From contig CAYZGU010000004.1 in NCBI GenBank assembly GCA_964478165.1, positions 62,001 through 126,000 of the forward strand: a stretch of 64,000 nt of DNA. The letters run 5' to 3'. Positions 27,278 to 35,984 of the stretch are shown here, one piece after another (the first letter of the stretch is position 1; the number at the start of each line of letters is the position of its first letter). Source of the stretch: CAYZGU01 sp964478165. GTDB taxonomy: Bacteria; Poribacteria; WGA-4E; JAJDTR01. The translations under genes were made by a program, and so were the position numbers. The notes below the pieces were generated by a model. It was not told where the DNA came from and did not search any database. It was given only the letters and a program-made list of their open reading frames with translations.

Positions 27278-28282
27278 TTGAGAAATAGAACTATGAATTA
27301 TGATTATAGAGATTTTGACCGTGAAATTTGGAACGATGAGTTAGAGGCCTTTGTGCCCTCAGTAATTTATGATATGCATTGTCATATTTGGTCCGAAGCG
27401 CATCAAGGTAAATCGACGGGGGCTGGCAGTCCGCTACGCATGGAGCAGGATTATGAGGACCACCTGTCATGGGCAGCGAACCTTTATCCTGAACGAGAGA
27501 TGCATTACCTGGTCATCGGAACTCCGGTTCGAGGCATGGACACAGAAGGTCATAACGACTGGATGGCTTCTCAGCTGGCCGCGGATCCGAAATCAGCCGT
27601 TAATATGTTCGTTACACCAGATATGACAGCGGATTACGTTGCTGCCCAGGTCAAGAAGCACAATTTTTTTGGTCTGAAACCGTATCGAACCTTCGCTCCC
27701 GATCCGGCCAATGCGCGCATTCGTGATTTCTTGCCCGAGGCTTTGATAGAAGTAGCGCACGACATGGGTCTGGCAATCACGATGCATCTCTCCAAAAAAA
27801 CTGGTGCGGCGGATACTGAAAACCTGGAAGACCTGGATCGCTACACCAAAGTATATCCAAAAGCGCAGTGGATTTTAGCGCATTGCGCACGCGGTTTCAA
27901 TGCGTTTAGCCTGGAGCAATCGATTCATGTTCTTAAGCAGATGCCAAATATCTGGTATGATACTTCAGCAGTAAATGACCTCTACTCGCACTATCTATTG
28001 ATGAAACATGAGAATCGAAAACGGGTGATGTTCGGTTCCGACAACGTTGTGGCGGGGTGCGCACGTGGCAAGTATATTACCTATGGTCGAGCGTGGGACT
28101 ATTTCGAAGGGTTTCCAGAGCTACGTCACTGCGATGCCACGCCGACGTTGGTAATATACGAACAATTGCGCCAGCACCGGCAAGTTGCAGACATGTTGGG
28201 ATTCACTCAGGCGGAAATCGAAGACTTCTTTTCGGGTAATGCTGTGCGGTTCATAGCACAGCTGCGGGGTGCGCAGAATTAG
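27278..28282 (+). CDS. Amidohydrolase family 2 protein
   Basis: 334 residues. Metal ligands appear complete for the family: MHCH (about 32-35), MHLS (about 168), AHCARGF (about 206) and FGSDN (about 251). The protein would be a TIM-barrel, divalent-metal hydrolase or decarboxylase. The start is TTG 27278, six bases after AAGGAG; an ATG five codons later is too far from it. It is one of three amidohydrolase genes here (also 50881 and 59750). Substrate unknown, possibly a lactone or a carboxylate intermediate. Confidence 0.85.
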   Translation: MRNRTMNYDYRDFDREIWNDELEAFVPSVIYDMHCHIWSEAHQGKSTGAGSPLRMEQDYEDHLSWAANLYPEREMHYLVIGTPVRGMDTEGHNDWMASQLAADPKSAVNMFVTPDMTADYVAAQVKKHNFFGLKPYRTFAPDPANARIRDFLPEALIEVAHDMGLAITMHLSKKTGAADTENLEDLDRYTKVYPKAQWILAHCARGFNAFSLEQSIHVLKQMPNIWYDTSAVNDLYSHYLLMKHENRKRVMFGSDNVVAGCARGKYITYGRAWDYFEGFPELRHCDATPTLVIYEQLRQHRQVADMLGFTQAEIEDFFSGNAVRFIAQLRGAQN

Positions 28283-28344
28283 CGTTTGATCTTGTTTTCT
28301 CCAGCCGCCTTTTTGTTTTCAGGTTTCAATATCCGCCCTACATA

Positions 28345-30321
28345 ATGGAAAGACGAAAGATGAGTTCAAAAACAATTACACTATCCTATCAAACCTACAC
28401 CGAGTTCGACACGAACACTCGCGATTTGAATCTCCATCTCGAGCCGGATACCGGGGCCGTGAGTTTGGCCAAGGGTGTGACCTATGCCGACGAGATGGGG
28501 AATTGCAATATGCGAGATCTTGAGCTTGTCTCGGGCACGCAATTGATTCGCAAAGAATTTTGGATTGACAATCCTAATGCTGATGGCGCGGCACTGTTGC
28601 CATACATTATGCGTCGACCGGATCCGGGTAGCCGTCTCCGAATCACGATTAACGATCTACAGACAGTTGTCTTTGAGGAGCCACGGGAACGCGACTATTG
28701 GACAGACGGTTGGACGAATATCCCTATTCCCGTTGACGTGCTGCAGCCCGGATTGAACACGTTTGTTTTCCAAGCAGATGGTGAAGAGACATGGGGCTTT
28801 CTAATTGAGCAGGGGTGCCTGCCTAACCGTAGCGCAAAGAGTCGAGATGCGGGGCGAAATTGGGACGATGAATGTTTGGGCGAGAATCATGCGTGCGATG
28901 GCGAATACATGATTCGATTAAGAATAGACCAGTATGCATCGGACGGTGTTATGGAATCTCGAATCGTTGATGTTGGAAGCCTTGCATCCGAAGATGGCAT
29001 CGCAGTACCGTTGCAGCTGAATCGCATAGCGTCCAGCTGGCATGTAGACCAACCCGGTGACACAGAAATTCAGATGAGGTACCGGCTGGGTTCGACACCT
29101 GAATATGAGTTTGAAACCTGGACGGATTGGTGTGATTTCCCGAACGCGATTTCGCCCGATGGCTTGCTCCAATGTTCGGATGGTCGGCGTTATTTACAAT
29201 GGCAGCTGATTTTGCGAACTGGAAATCCCTCGGTTACACCGCGTGTGGAGGGGCTGGAAATTATGGTTGATGTCGACGTGGGAGGAGAAGTTGGCGAGCC
29301 ACTTCTTGAGCTAGCCGAACAGAATATTCCAGAGATTGTTCGTGGTTCTCATCATTTCGCCTACCTGGCTCATGATACAAAGCGGGCTGAAATCTTTCGA
29401 GAGCGTTGGAAGCTCGATGAGGTTATAGCCGATGCAACCTCCGAGTTCGACCGGTTTGTCCGTTTGAGTGCCTGGGTCCGACATCAGTGGGAAAACGGTT
29501 GGAATAGTGGGGATATCGATTTTTGTCCTCCATGGGATGGAATGCTGATTCTGGAACTTGCATCGCGCAAGCTCAGTTTGGGCATGTGTACTCACTACAG
29601 CACTGTTTTTGTGCATGCGTGTGCGTCGCTGGGACTTATCGCTCGGACAGTGGTGGTTGGTAGACACTGTGTCGCGGAGGCATGGTCCGAGGAATATGAT
29701 AAATGGATTATGGTGGACACGGGCGGCGATTCTAGAGATGAAACCAAGGCGACATACAGCTACACGCGAGACGGCGTTCCCATGAGTACACTAGAGGTTC
29801 ACACTGCCTGGGTGAATCAGGATTTTGATGGCCTTGCAATCGAACCGGAACATGCGGCGAAACGATTTGAAGACAGCCTTACCACCCGGACTGGGTTGTT
29901 TGATTCTTTCTGCATCACCCGGCGAAACGATGAACTCCGTACCCTTAGCCCCGGCGAACCCGAACACGGAAAGGCGCCATACCATTACGATGGCTATCTG
30001 TGGTGGAAAGACAATAACACGCCACCTAATCCGTGGTTCTCCAGGAAGTCGAACCGAATCGGCGATTTCTACTGGACGCCTAATCGCACCATGATTTATC
30101 TGAGTCGATGCGATGACTCAGAGGTGCTTGATGTGGATTTTACTACTACAGCACCCAATTTGAAACACTATCTGGTTCAGATAGATCGTGGAGATTGGAA
30201 ATCGCAGCCGAATCATTTTGGTTGGCAATTGCGAGATGGAGAGAACCACTTGCGTGTGAAGAGTGTCAATCAGTGGGGTTGGGAGGGTAAGGAGAGCCAC
30301 GTTCTAGTGAAACGTATGTAG
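28345..30321 (+). CDS. Transglutaminase-like domain protein with flanking beta domains
   Basis: 658 residues. A cysteine-protease-type transglutaminase core lies in the middle, with Cys415 (GMCTHYST), His441 (VGRHCVAEAW) and Asp458 (IMVDTGGD) in the right order and spacing for a catalytic triad. The N-terminal 330 residues and C-terminal 150 look like beta-sandwich domains. No signal peptide is obvious. A second ATG at 28360 is an alternative start. Such proteins may cleave peptides or amide crosslinks or act on amide-linked sugars; the placement next to glycosidase-like genes suggests a cell-wall or glycoconjugate substrate, but this is inference. Confidence 0.75.
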   Translation: MERRKMSSKTITLSYQTYTEFDTNTRDLNLHLEPDTGAVSLAKGVTYADEMGNCNMRDLELVSGTQLIRKEFWIDNPNADGAALLPYIMRRPDPGSRLRITINDLQTVVFEEPRERDYWTDGWTNIPIPVDVLQPGLNTFVFQADGEETWGFLIEQGCLPNRSAKSRDAGRNWDDECLGENHACDGEYMIRLRIDQYASDGVMESRIVDVGSLASEDGIAVPLQLNRIASSWHVDQPGDTEIQMRYRLGSTPEYEFETWTDWCDFPNAISPDGLLQCSDGRRYLQWQLILRTGNPSVTPRVEGLEIMVDVDVGGEVGEPLLELAEQNIPEIVRGSHHFAYLAHDTKRAEIFRERWKLDEVIADATSEFDRFVRLSAWVRHQWENGWNSGDIDFCPPWDGMLILELASRKLSLGMCTHYSTVFVHACASLGLIARTVVVGRHCVAEAWSEEYDKWIMVDTGGDSRDETKATYSYTRDGVPMSTLEVHTAWVNQDFDGLAIEPEHAAKRFEDSLTTRTGLFDSFCITRRNDELRTLSPGEPEHGKAPYHYDGYLWWKDNNTPPNPWFSRKSNRIGDFYWTPNRTMIYLSRCDDSEVLDVDFTTTAPNLKHYLVQIDRGDWKSQPNHFGWQLRDGENHLRVKSVNQWGWEGKESHVLVKRM

Positions 30322-30747
30322 CGAGTAAGGCGATTGCAAATGAGACGAAAGGTCCGTTTCGCGATTTTCCTAACTTGCAAGCCTTTCGCCGCATCGAAAG
30401 TCAGCCATCAATAGGTTGTAGGGTTGAACGGTGATCTTGAATCAGGGGCCACCAAGTCCGAAGACCTGAATTCCGGGTGGCTGCAGGTGCATCTTACGAG
30501 AGCAAAGTTACATGTCAGATGGGCGAAATTCTTGAACTGGGTTACAGCATAAGTATCTGGTATCGTTGTTGGCTTTCGATGAGACAGTGGGACGATTGGA
30601 CGTGATGTGGATGTTCTATGCAAAAATTTTTAGAGAACCGTCACATCCAGACGGGTCTTAAAACAATTAAAAAGGGGGACCGTGGCTGCTTTCGGAGTTC
30701 CGATTATGTTTGCTTGACTTGGAGCCCGTCGGGAGGTAGATGTTGCC
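30322..30747. other. 426-base gene-free stretch
   Basis: No gene is supported. A GGGAGG at 30730-30735 precedes the next start. The rest has no clear structure or coding likeness on either strand. Confidence 0.4.
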
Positions 30748-32331
30748 ATGAAAGTTCGTATGGATAAACCAAGGTTGATTTACTATAATGATGGTCATCA
30801 TTTTCACGGAAAGCGAATCGAACCGCCCGCTTCGATTCACATGCTCCAGTGGCCCGTCGACGAGGTGTTGGGCACAGGAGTCGATCTTCTGGTCCTAGGT
30901 CTCGGATATGCTGACGTCTATTTTCACAATAGCAAGGTTGGCCGGGTTGTAGGGCAGATGAAAGAGGTGTGGGAAAATTACATCGACTGGCGCATCATGC
31001 GCATGGTGGAAGAAGCCCAGAAGCTCGGAACCGATCAGGTGCGGGAAGTGATTAAGCGTGGTCGTGAAAAGGGATTGACCGTGTTTCCATCCCTGAAATT
31101 GCAAAGCAGTACAGCACCGGGGGGAGAGCGCTGTGGTCTTTTAAAATGGGAACACGGCGCCGAGGTTTGTATCGGCGATTCGGGTCGAGCGGAGTGGTGT
31201 TACGACTTCTCTCATGAGCTGGTGCGAAAGGACAAGCTAGCCATGCTTCGAGAGATGTTGGTGGACTACGAAGCAGATGGTCTCGAATTGGATTTCATGT
31301 TCGACCGATCCTACTTCAAGCAGTCTGAGATAGAGAAACACACACCGTTAATGAATAGTTTTATGGCCGAGATTCGAGGAATGGCGAACGAAATTGGCAA
31401 AGAACAGGACAGGGAAATCCCCATCATGGTCCGTGTCGGGCTTGACCGTGAGTATAATCTGGGAATTGGGCTTGACGTCGAGGCCTGGTTCGAGGCGGGT
31501 AGTATTGACTACGTCGTTGGGCAGGACGAGCATGCACTCACTGACACAGAACCAAAGCCACAATGGTTGCCGGATGCAGCTAACGCTGTCGATGGTGGGG
31601 CCTACTATCGTCCGCCGAGGCGCGTGTACGATGAGCGGGTCGGACTGCCGAGCATCGAAATGTACCGTGCGCTCGGACAGACTCTCTTCTCGGAAGGATG
31701 GGCTGGCATGTATCACGGATATCTCCCGTGGCCTTTCGGCGAACCTGAGTACGAAATCTTGCGTGAGGTCGGCCATCCCGACGTCCATGCGAGGCGGTAC
31801 AAACGCTATCTGCTCCAACCACGAGAGGGTATAGAGGGCGAACCAACGACCACACCTCATCGCCAGCTACCAGTGCCTCTTGCAGAAGGGCAAACGGCTA
31901 AGCTAAACATCTGGGTCGCTGACGACATCGAAAGTGCGAAGAAGGATGGAGAGATGCGTAAACCAATTCTCACGGTACGGTTCTCCTATTTCTGTATTGA
32001 TGATGATGTTGAGTTCCGGTTCAATGGTCGAGTTTTGCCGTGGGAGGATGCCGAAATTACCGATGAACGTGCGCTGTTTATGAAGGTGGACCTCGCGGGT
32101 TCCATGAGCGTTCAAGCGCCGCTGGGCATGTCTGCTCACTGGTTCCGATATAAACTGGAGTTGGAGGACCTGAATCAGGGCGAGAACACCCTTGAAGTTG
32201 AAAGCAGGCGTTTTTCTAAGGCCGCGGGCTTCACGCGCAGCGTCAACGGGGTGGAGATTCAGACGCGTTATAAGGATTTCCTTCGACCTGAAGGACTCGG
32301 ATTGCAGAGGGTGCCACCGCCGCGTGGATAG
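30748..32331 (+). CDS. Glycoside-hydrolase-like TIM-barrel protein (type B paralogue 2)
   Basis: 527 residues. Closely related to 5300-6829: opening RLIYYNDGHHFHGKRI, the ADGLELDFMF motif with Glu180 and Asp182, and the ending FLRPEG. It differs from its paralogue by a 15-residue insertion near residue 455 in the beta-sandwich. ATG 30748 lies 12 bases after GGGAGG; a second ATG at 30760 gives the start MDKPRLIYYN seen in the paralogue. Immediately after its stop comes the chimeric pseudogene at 32349. Confidence 0.7.
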   Translation: MKVRMDKPRLIYYNDGHHFHGKRIEPPASIHMLQWPVDEVLGTGVDLLVLGLGYADVYFHNSKVGRVVGQMKEVWENYIDWRIMRMVEEAQKLGTDQVREVIKRGREKGLTVFPSLKLQSSTAPGGERCGLLKWEHGAEVCIGDSGRAEWCYDFSHELVRKDKLAMLREMLVDYEADGLELDFMFDRSYFKQSEIEKHTPLMNSFMAEIRGMANEIGKEQDREIPIMVRVGLDREYNLGIGLDVEAWFEAGSIDYVVGQDEHALTDTEPKPQWLPDAANAVDGGAYYRPPRRVYDERVGLPSIEMYRALGQTLFSEGWAGMYHGYLPWPFGEPEYEILREVGHPDVHARRYKRYLLQPREGIEGEPTTTPHRQLPVPLAEGQTAKLNIWVADDIESAKKDGEMRKPILTVRFSYFCIDDDVEFRFNGRVLPWEDAEITDERALFMKVDLAGSMSVQAPLGMSAHWFRYKLELEDLNQGENTLEVESRRFSKAAGFTRSVNGVEIQTRYKDFLRPEGLGLQRVPPPRG

Positions 32332-32348
32332 CGCAGGGTATTTAAGTT

Positions 32349-32774
32349 ATGAAGCACTTCTCAATTGAGACTGCTGGCTTGGCACTTCCGTCGAATGCCA
32401 AGCCAGAGTTGACGCATGCCCTAAACGTCAGTTGGAAGGGGAGGGCAGTTGCCGGGTTGCGACAGGCGGTCTACCGTTCGTATGTTTATCCGGTGTTGAC
32501 ACCCTCGGGAATGGCTGTTAGCACGGATGTGCCTACTGACCACCCGTGGTAACAGCCCCAATTCGTTGGTGGCTATAACGTTGTGTGTGGTTTGGCAGAT
32601 ATCATCGACTGCTTGGAGGGACGTTTGAACGAACCTAAGAGCTCGGGAAGAAGGGTGGCCGTTGCGTTTGAAGTCGAGATTGCACTGAAACAATCGTCGA
32701 TGCAACAAGGAACGTGCGTCGACTTACCGCTAAAGAATCGGTCGCTTGGGCTCAATTACGATTGGTTTCGGTAG
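32349..32774 (+). pseudogene. Chimeric remnant: PmoA-like (DUF6807) 5' part joined to Gfo/Idh/MocA 3' part
   Basis: One reading frame with a single TAA at 32550-32552 holds two unrelated pieces. The first 67 codons (SYVYPVLTPSGMAVSTDVPTDHP) match the start of PmoA/DUF6807 proteins, normally about 280-400 residues. After the stop, the frame reads YNVVCGLADIIDCLEGRLNE and ends LPLKNRSLGLNYDWFR, a typical Gfo/Idh/MocA C-terminus. I read this as a deletion that fused two neighbouring genes and then decayed. A perfect 11-bp stem lies inside the first part. Confidence 0.75.
32374..32406. repeat. Perfect 11-bp inverted repeat (hairpin)
   Basis: CTGGCTTGGCA (32374-32384) and TGCCAAGCCAG (32396-32406) pair perfectly around an 11-base loop. 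It lies 43 bases after the stop of the GH-like barrel gene and within the chimeric remnant. With no T-run it is not a canonical intrinsic terminator, but it could halt or stabilise the upstream transcript. Confidence 0.6.
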
Positions 32775-32839
32775 ACATTATATGACGCTGTTCCAGTGTG
32801 TAGCCGCGAATTTGAGGTTGCTGAAAATGGGGATAACCG

Positions 32840-34321
32840 ATGGCAGAAACTCAGGTGTTTTTGGCATTCGATCTTGGTGCCGAAAGCGGACGTGCGGTGC
32901 TTGGGTACTTCAATCGCCAGAAAATCTTCTTAGAAGAGCTCCACCGATTTACTAATGGTGGAGTTCGTGTTCTGGATAGTTTGCACTGGGACGTACTCCA
33001 TCTGTGGAGCGAAATGAAAAACGCCCTGTCGATCTGTGCCCTACGGGATTTACATCTCCAAGGAATCGGTGTTGACACATGGGGAGTTGATTTCGCTATG
33101 ATTGGCGCGGATAACTCACTTCTTAGTCTCCCATATCATTACCGTGATTCACGTACCGATGGCATGCTGGAGGAAGCCTTCTGTCGTCTTTCGCGCGAGG
33201 AGATTTTTGGGTTCAGTGGTGGACAGTTTCTTCAGATTAACACCCTGTACCAATTGCTGTCCATGGTGGTGCACCAATCGCCATTACTTGAGATTGCGGA
33301 TACGCTTCTTATGATGTCTGATCTGTTTGTCTTTTGGTTGACGGGAAAGAAGGTCTGTGAGTTTACCAATGCAACCACGACACAGTTTTATGACCCACGG
33401 CAGAAGTGTTGGTCAAGAGATATTTTCAAGGCATTCAGTCTTCCGTTCGGTCTCCTCCCGGAGATTGTACAGCCGGGTACCCAACTCGGCACGCTCCTTC
33501 CGTCTGTGTGTGAAGAGACGGGATTAGGAGACGTACCCGTTATTGCTACGGGGAGTCACGATACGGCCTCTGCTGTCGCAGCCGTGCCCGCACTCGGCGA
33601 GAATTGGGCTTATATTAGCTCCGGAACATGGTCCCTGATGGGTGTAGAGCTTCCTGAACCGATGCTCGCCGATCGTGCACTGAATCTTAATTTTACGAAT
33701 GAGGGTGGCGTGGACAATACGTTCCGTTTTCTCAAGAACATCATGGGATTATGGCTGGTGCAGGAATGTCGGCGGATCTGGGCGCGAGAAGGTTGTAAAA
33801 TGTCGTACGACCAGTTAACTCAGATTGCTGCGAATGCTCAACCCTTTACAGCGATGATCGATCCTGATGACAGCACCTTTCTGAGCCGTGGAGATATGCC
33901 GTCGCGTATTCTTGAGTACTGTAGACGGGGCGGACAAGCGCCGCCTTCAGACGAAGGCAGCACGATTCGCTGTGTCCTAGAAAGTTTGGCGTTGAAATAT
34001 CGGTGGGTTCGAGAGAAACTCGAATTTATGTGGGGCAAACCGATTAACGTCATTCACGTGATCGGGGGTGGTGCTCGGAATACACTCCTGTGTCAGTTCA
34101 CTGCGAATGCGACTGGTGTGCCCGTTGTCGCTGGTCCAACAGAGGCGACCGCAATTGGGAACATCATGGTACAAGCACTGGGGATAGGTTTAATCGATTC
34201 GATTACTCACGGCCGTGAGATTATCCGCCAATCTTTTGAGTTGGTGACCTACGAACCACAGGATGTGAATCGGTGGAACGGAGCCTACCAGCAGTTTCTT
34301 GCTGTTACTGCACTGAGTTAG
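32840..34321 (+). CDS. rhaB: Rhamnulokinase
   Basis: 493 residues, the normal length. FGGY-kinase motifs are clear: LAFDLGAESGRAVLG at the N-terminus (phosphate 1), VDTWGVDFAMIG (about 78-89), ATGSHDTASAVAAVP (about 236-250) and HVIGGGARNTLLCQ (about 409-422), with the rhamnulokinase-specific wording GVDTWGVDFA and the ISSGTWSLMG strand. It phosphorylates L-rhamnulose at C1 with ATP. No rhaA isomerase or rhaD aldolase is next to it in the window, so the rest of the pathway must be elsewhere. GGGGAT lies seven bases before the ATG. Confidence 0.93.
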   Translation: MAETQVFLAFDLGAESGRAVLGYFNRQKIFLEELHRFTNGGVRVLDSLHWDVLHLWSEMKNALSICALRDLHLQGIGVDTWGVDFAMIGADNSLLSLPYHYRDSRTDGMLEEAFCRLSREEIFGFSGGQFLQINTLYQLLSMVVHQSPLLEIADTLLMMSDLFVFWLTGKKVCEFTNATTTQFYDPRQKCWSRDIFKAFSLPFGLLPEIVQPGTQLGTLLPSVCEETGLGDVPVIATGSHDTASAVAAVPALGENWAYISSGTWSLMGVELPEPMLADRALNLNFTNEGGVDNTFRFLKNIMGLWLVQECRRIWAREGCKMSYDQLTQIAANAQPFTAMIDPDDSTFLSRGDMPSRILEYCRRGGQAPPSDEGSTIRCVLESLALKYRWVREKLEFMWGKPINVIHVIGGGARNTLLCQFTANATGVPVVAGPTEATAIGNIMVQALGIGLIDSITHGREIIRQSFELVTYEPQDVNRWNGAYQQFLAVTALS

Positions 34322-34377
34322 ATTAGGATAGTGTTCATCTTAACCAATCGCGACACTTGTACACCAAGGAAATAGTA

Positions 34378-35952
34378 ATGAGGTCTCCAGCACCCACCTA
34401 TAAGATTATTTACAATTGGGACGGTGCACCACTCGATTACGCGGAATATCCGCAGTCAGTCGAACAATTCCTTGAAAAGGTATATGCACCAATACAGGAT
34501 ACGCAGGTAGACGCACTGTTTTGGTGCATTGGTGAGCATGAGGCGGAGTGGCCGTCACAAACCATGGAAGTGGTGGGTGATTCGGTTAATCGTGTATACA
34601 ATTCCGTGCGCAGCATGCGTCACGCGGAGAATATTCGCGCGATGTTTGAGCGAGGTGAAAACCCTTATGCTGCGATGGTTGCTCGTGGGCATGAGCAGGG
34701 AATTGATGTATATGCATCGGTGCGGATGAACGACCAACACTTCTGGAATCTTCAGAGTTTGGGAACTATGCAGACAACAGTGGCCGAAGGTCTAACACTG
34801 TTGCGAAGAGATCACCCGGAGTGGTGCCTTGGAGATCAAGCGCCCGGTTGGTGCACTACCTCTTGGAATATGGCAATTCCCGAGATTAGAGCGCATAAGC
34901 TCGAGCTCATCACCGAAGCCTGTCGTCTCGCTGACTGGGATGGAGTGGAGTTGGACTGGCAACGACATGCCTTCCATCTTCCTGAGGCCGACGGGTACCG
35001 ACTTCGTTACACTCTCACCGATTTACAGCGTGCTGTGCGGCGGATGACGGATGGAATCGCACAAGAACGAGGTAGGCCTTTTAATGTGGCGGCCCGGGTG
35101 GGGACAACAATCGAGGCATGTCGTCGGATAGGGTACGACATCGAGGCCTGGGTGAAGGAGGGACTATTTGACATCGTAATCCCTGCAGGGAACTCTGGCA
35201 CAGATGACGGGATTGAAATCGAAGTGTTGGTGGAGTTGCTTGGAAGCACAGGAATAAAACTGTATGGAGGTTTCGACAACGATGCGAGGCAGCAGACGCA
35301 ACGTTTGGTTCCGGTTTCAGACTGGCGGGATGCGTGGTTTCGTGCGCTTTCTAAAGGCTATTTTGAGCGCGGTGCCCACGGCATATATGTTTTTAATTGG
35401 CATGGTACTGTGGAGACGCGGCGCGCGCTCTTAACCACCATTGGCGAACCTAAAACACTGGAGGGAAAAAATAAGATATATTCGAGCGTCCACCGGAGCA
35501 TTGCACCAAAGAACAGTTTGCGAGTTGATGCAGAACGAGATGATCGAATCTATGGTGAGACACCGGTGGCCCTCTATCGCACATTAACCGGCGATGGTCC
35601 GACATTCCAGATTCCTGTCTATGATCGTATTGACGAAGCAGCGAGACGTGGGAAATTGAAAAGTGTGGAGTTGCAGATTGAGTTAGCTCATTTTTCACTC
35701 GGGGACGAAGTTGACGTGAGAATGGATGGATATGAACTCGATGCACCAGTTCTTCGTAGCGCGACCGGTGAGGATGCTAACAATCCTTCTGATGTCGACG
35801 AAAATAGTTGGTTTGTATGGAACCTTTCGCCAGAGAGAGTTGACTTTGGCATTCACCAAATTCAGATATGCTTGGTTGCGCGTGATTCGCGGATTAGGGC
35901 ACCACTTGTGGTGCAGCATGTCGAGATCGGGGTCAGCTACAACGAGTTTTGA
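34378..35952 (+). CDS. Glycoside-hydrolase-like TIM-barrel protein (type A paralogue 3)
   Basis: 524 residues from ATG 34378, seven bases after AAGGA; a TTG at 34357 would overlap that site. It repeats the type A hallmarks: YKIIYNWDGAPLDYAEYPQS, WDGVELDWQRHAFHLP with Glu191 and Asp193, IPAGNSGTD, and the beta-sandwich with NPSDVDENSWF. It is closest to the paralogue at 2763. It lies between rhamnulokinase and a Gfo/Idh/MocA gene, with 56 and 32 bases on either side. A link to deoxysugar glycosides is possible from that context, but unproven. Confidence 0.75.
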   Translation: MRSPAPTYKIIYNWDGAPLDYAEYPQSVEQFLEKVYAPIQDTQVDALFWCIGEHEAEWPSQTMEVVGDSVNRVYNSVRSMRHAENIRAMFERGENPYAAMVARGHEQGIDVYASVRMNDQHFWNLQSLGTMQTTVAEGLTLLRRDHPEWCLGDQAPGWCTTSWNMAIPEIRAHKLELITEACRLADWDGVELDWQRHAFHLPEADGYRLRYTLTDLQRAVRRMTDGIAQERGRPFNVAARVGTTIEACRRIGYDIEAWVKEGLFDIVIPAGNSGTDDGIEIEVLVELLGSTGIKLYGGFDNDARQQTQRLVPVSDWRDAWFRALSKGYFERGAHGIYVFNWHGTVETRRALLTTIGEPKTLEGKNKIYSSVHRSIAPKNSLRVDAERDDRIYGETPVALYRTLTGDGPTFQIPVYDRIDEAARRGKLKSVELQIELAHFSLGDEVDVRMDGYELDAPVLRSATGEDANNPSDVDENSWFVWNLSPERVDFGIHQIQICLVARDSRIRAPLVVQHVEIGVSYNEF

Positions 35953-35984
35953 ATTCCGAGCTGGTACTGGTTTATTGGTTTACG

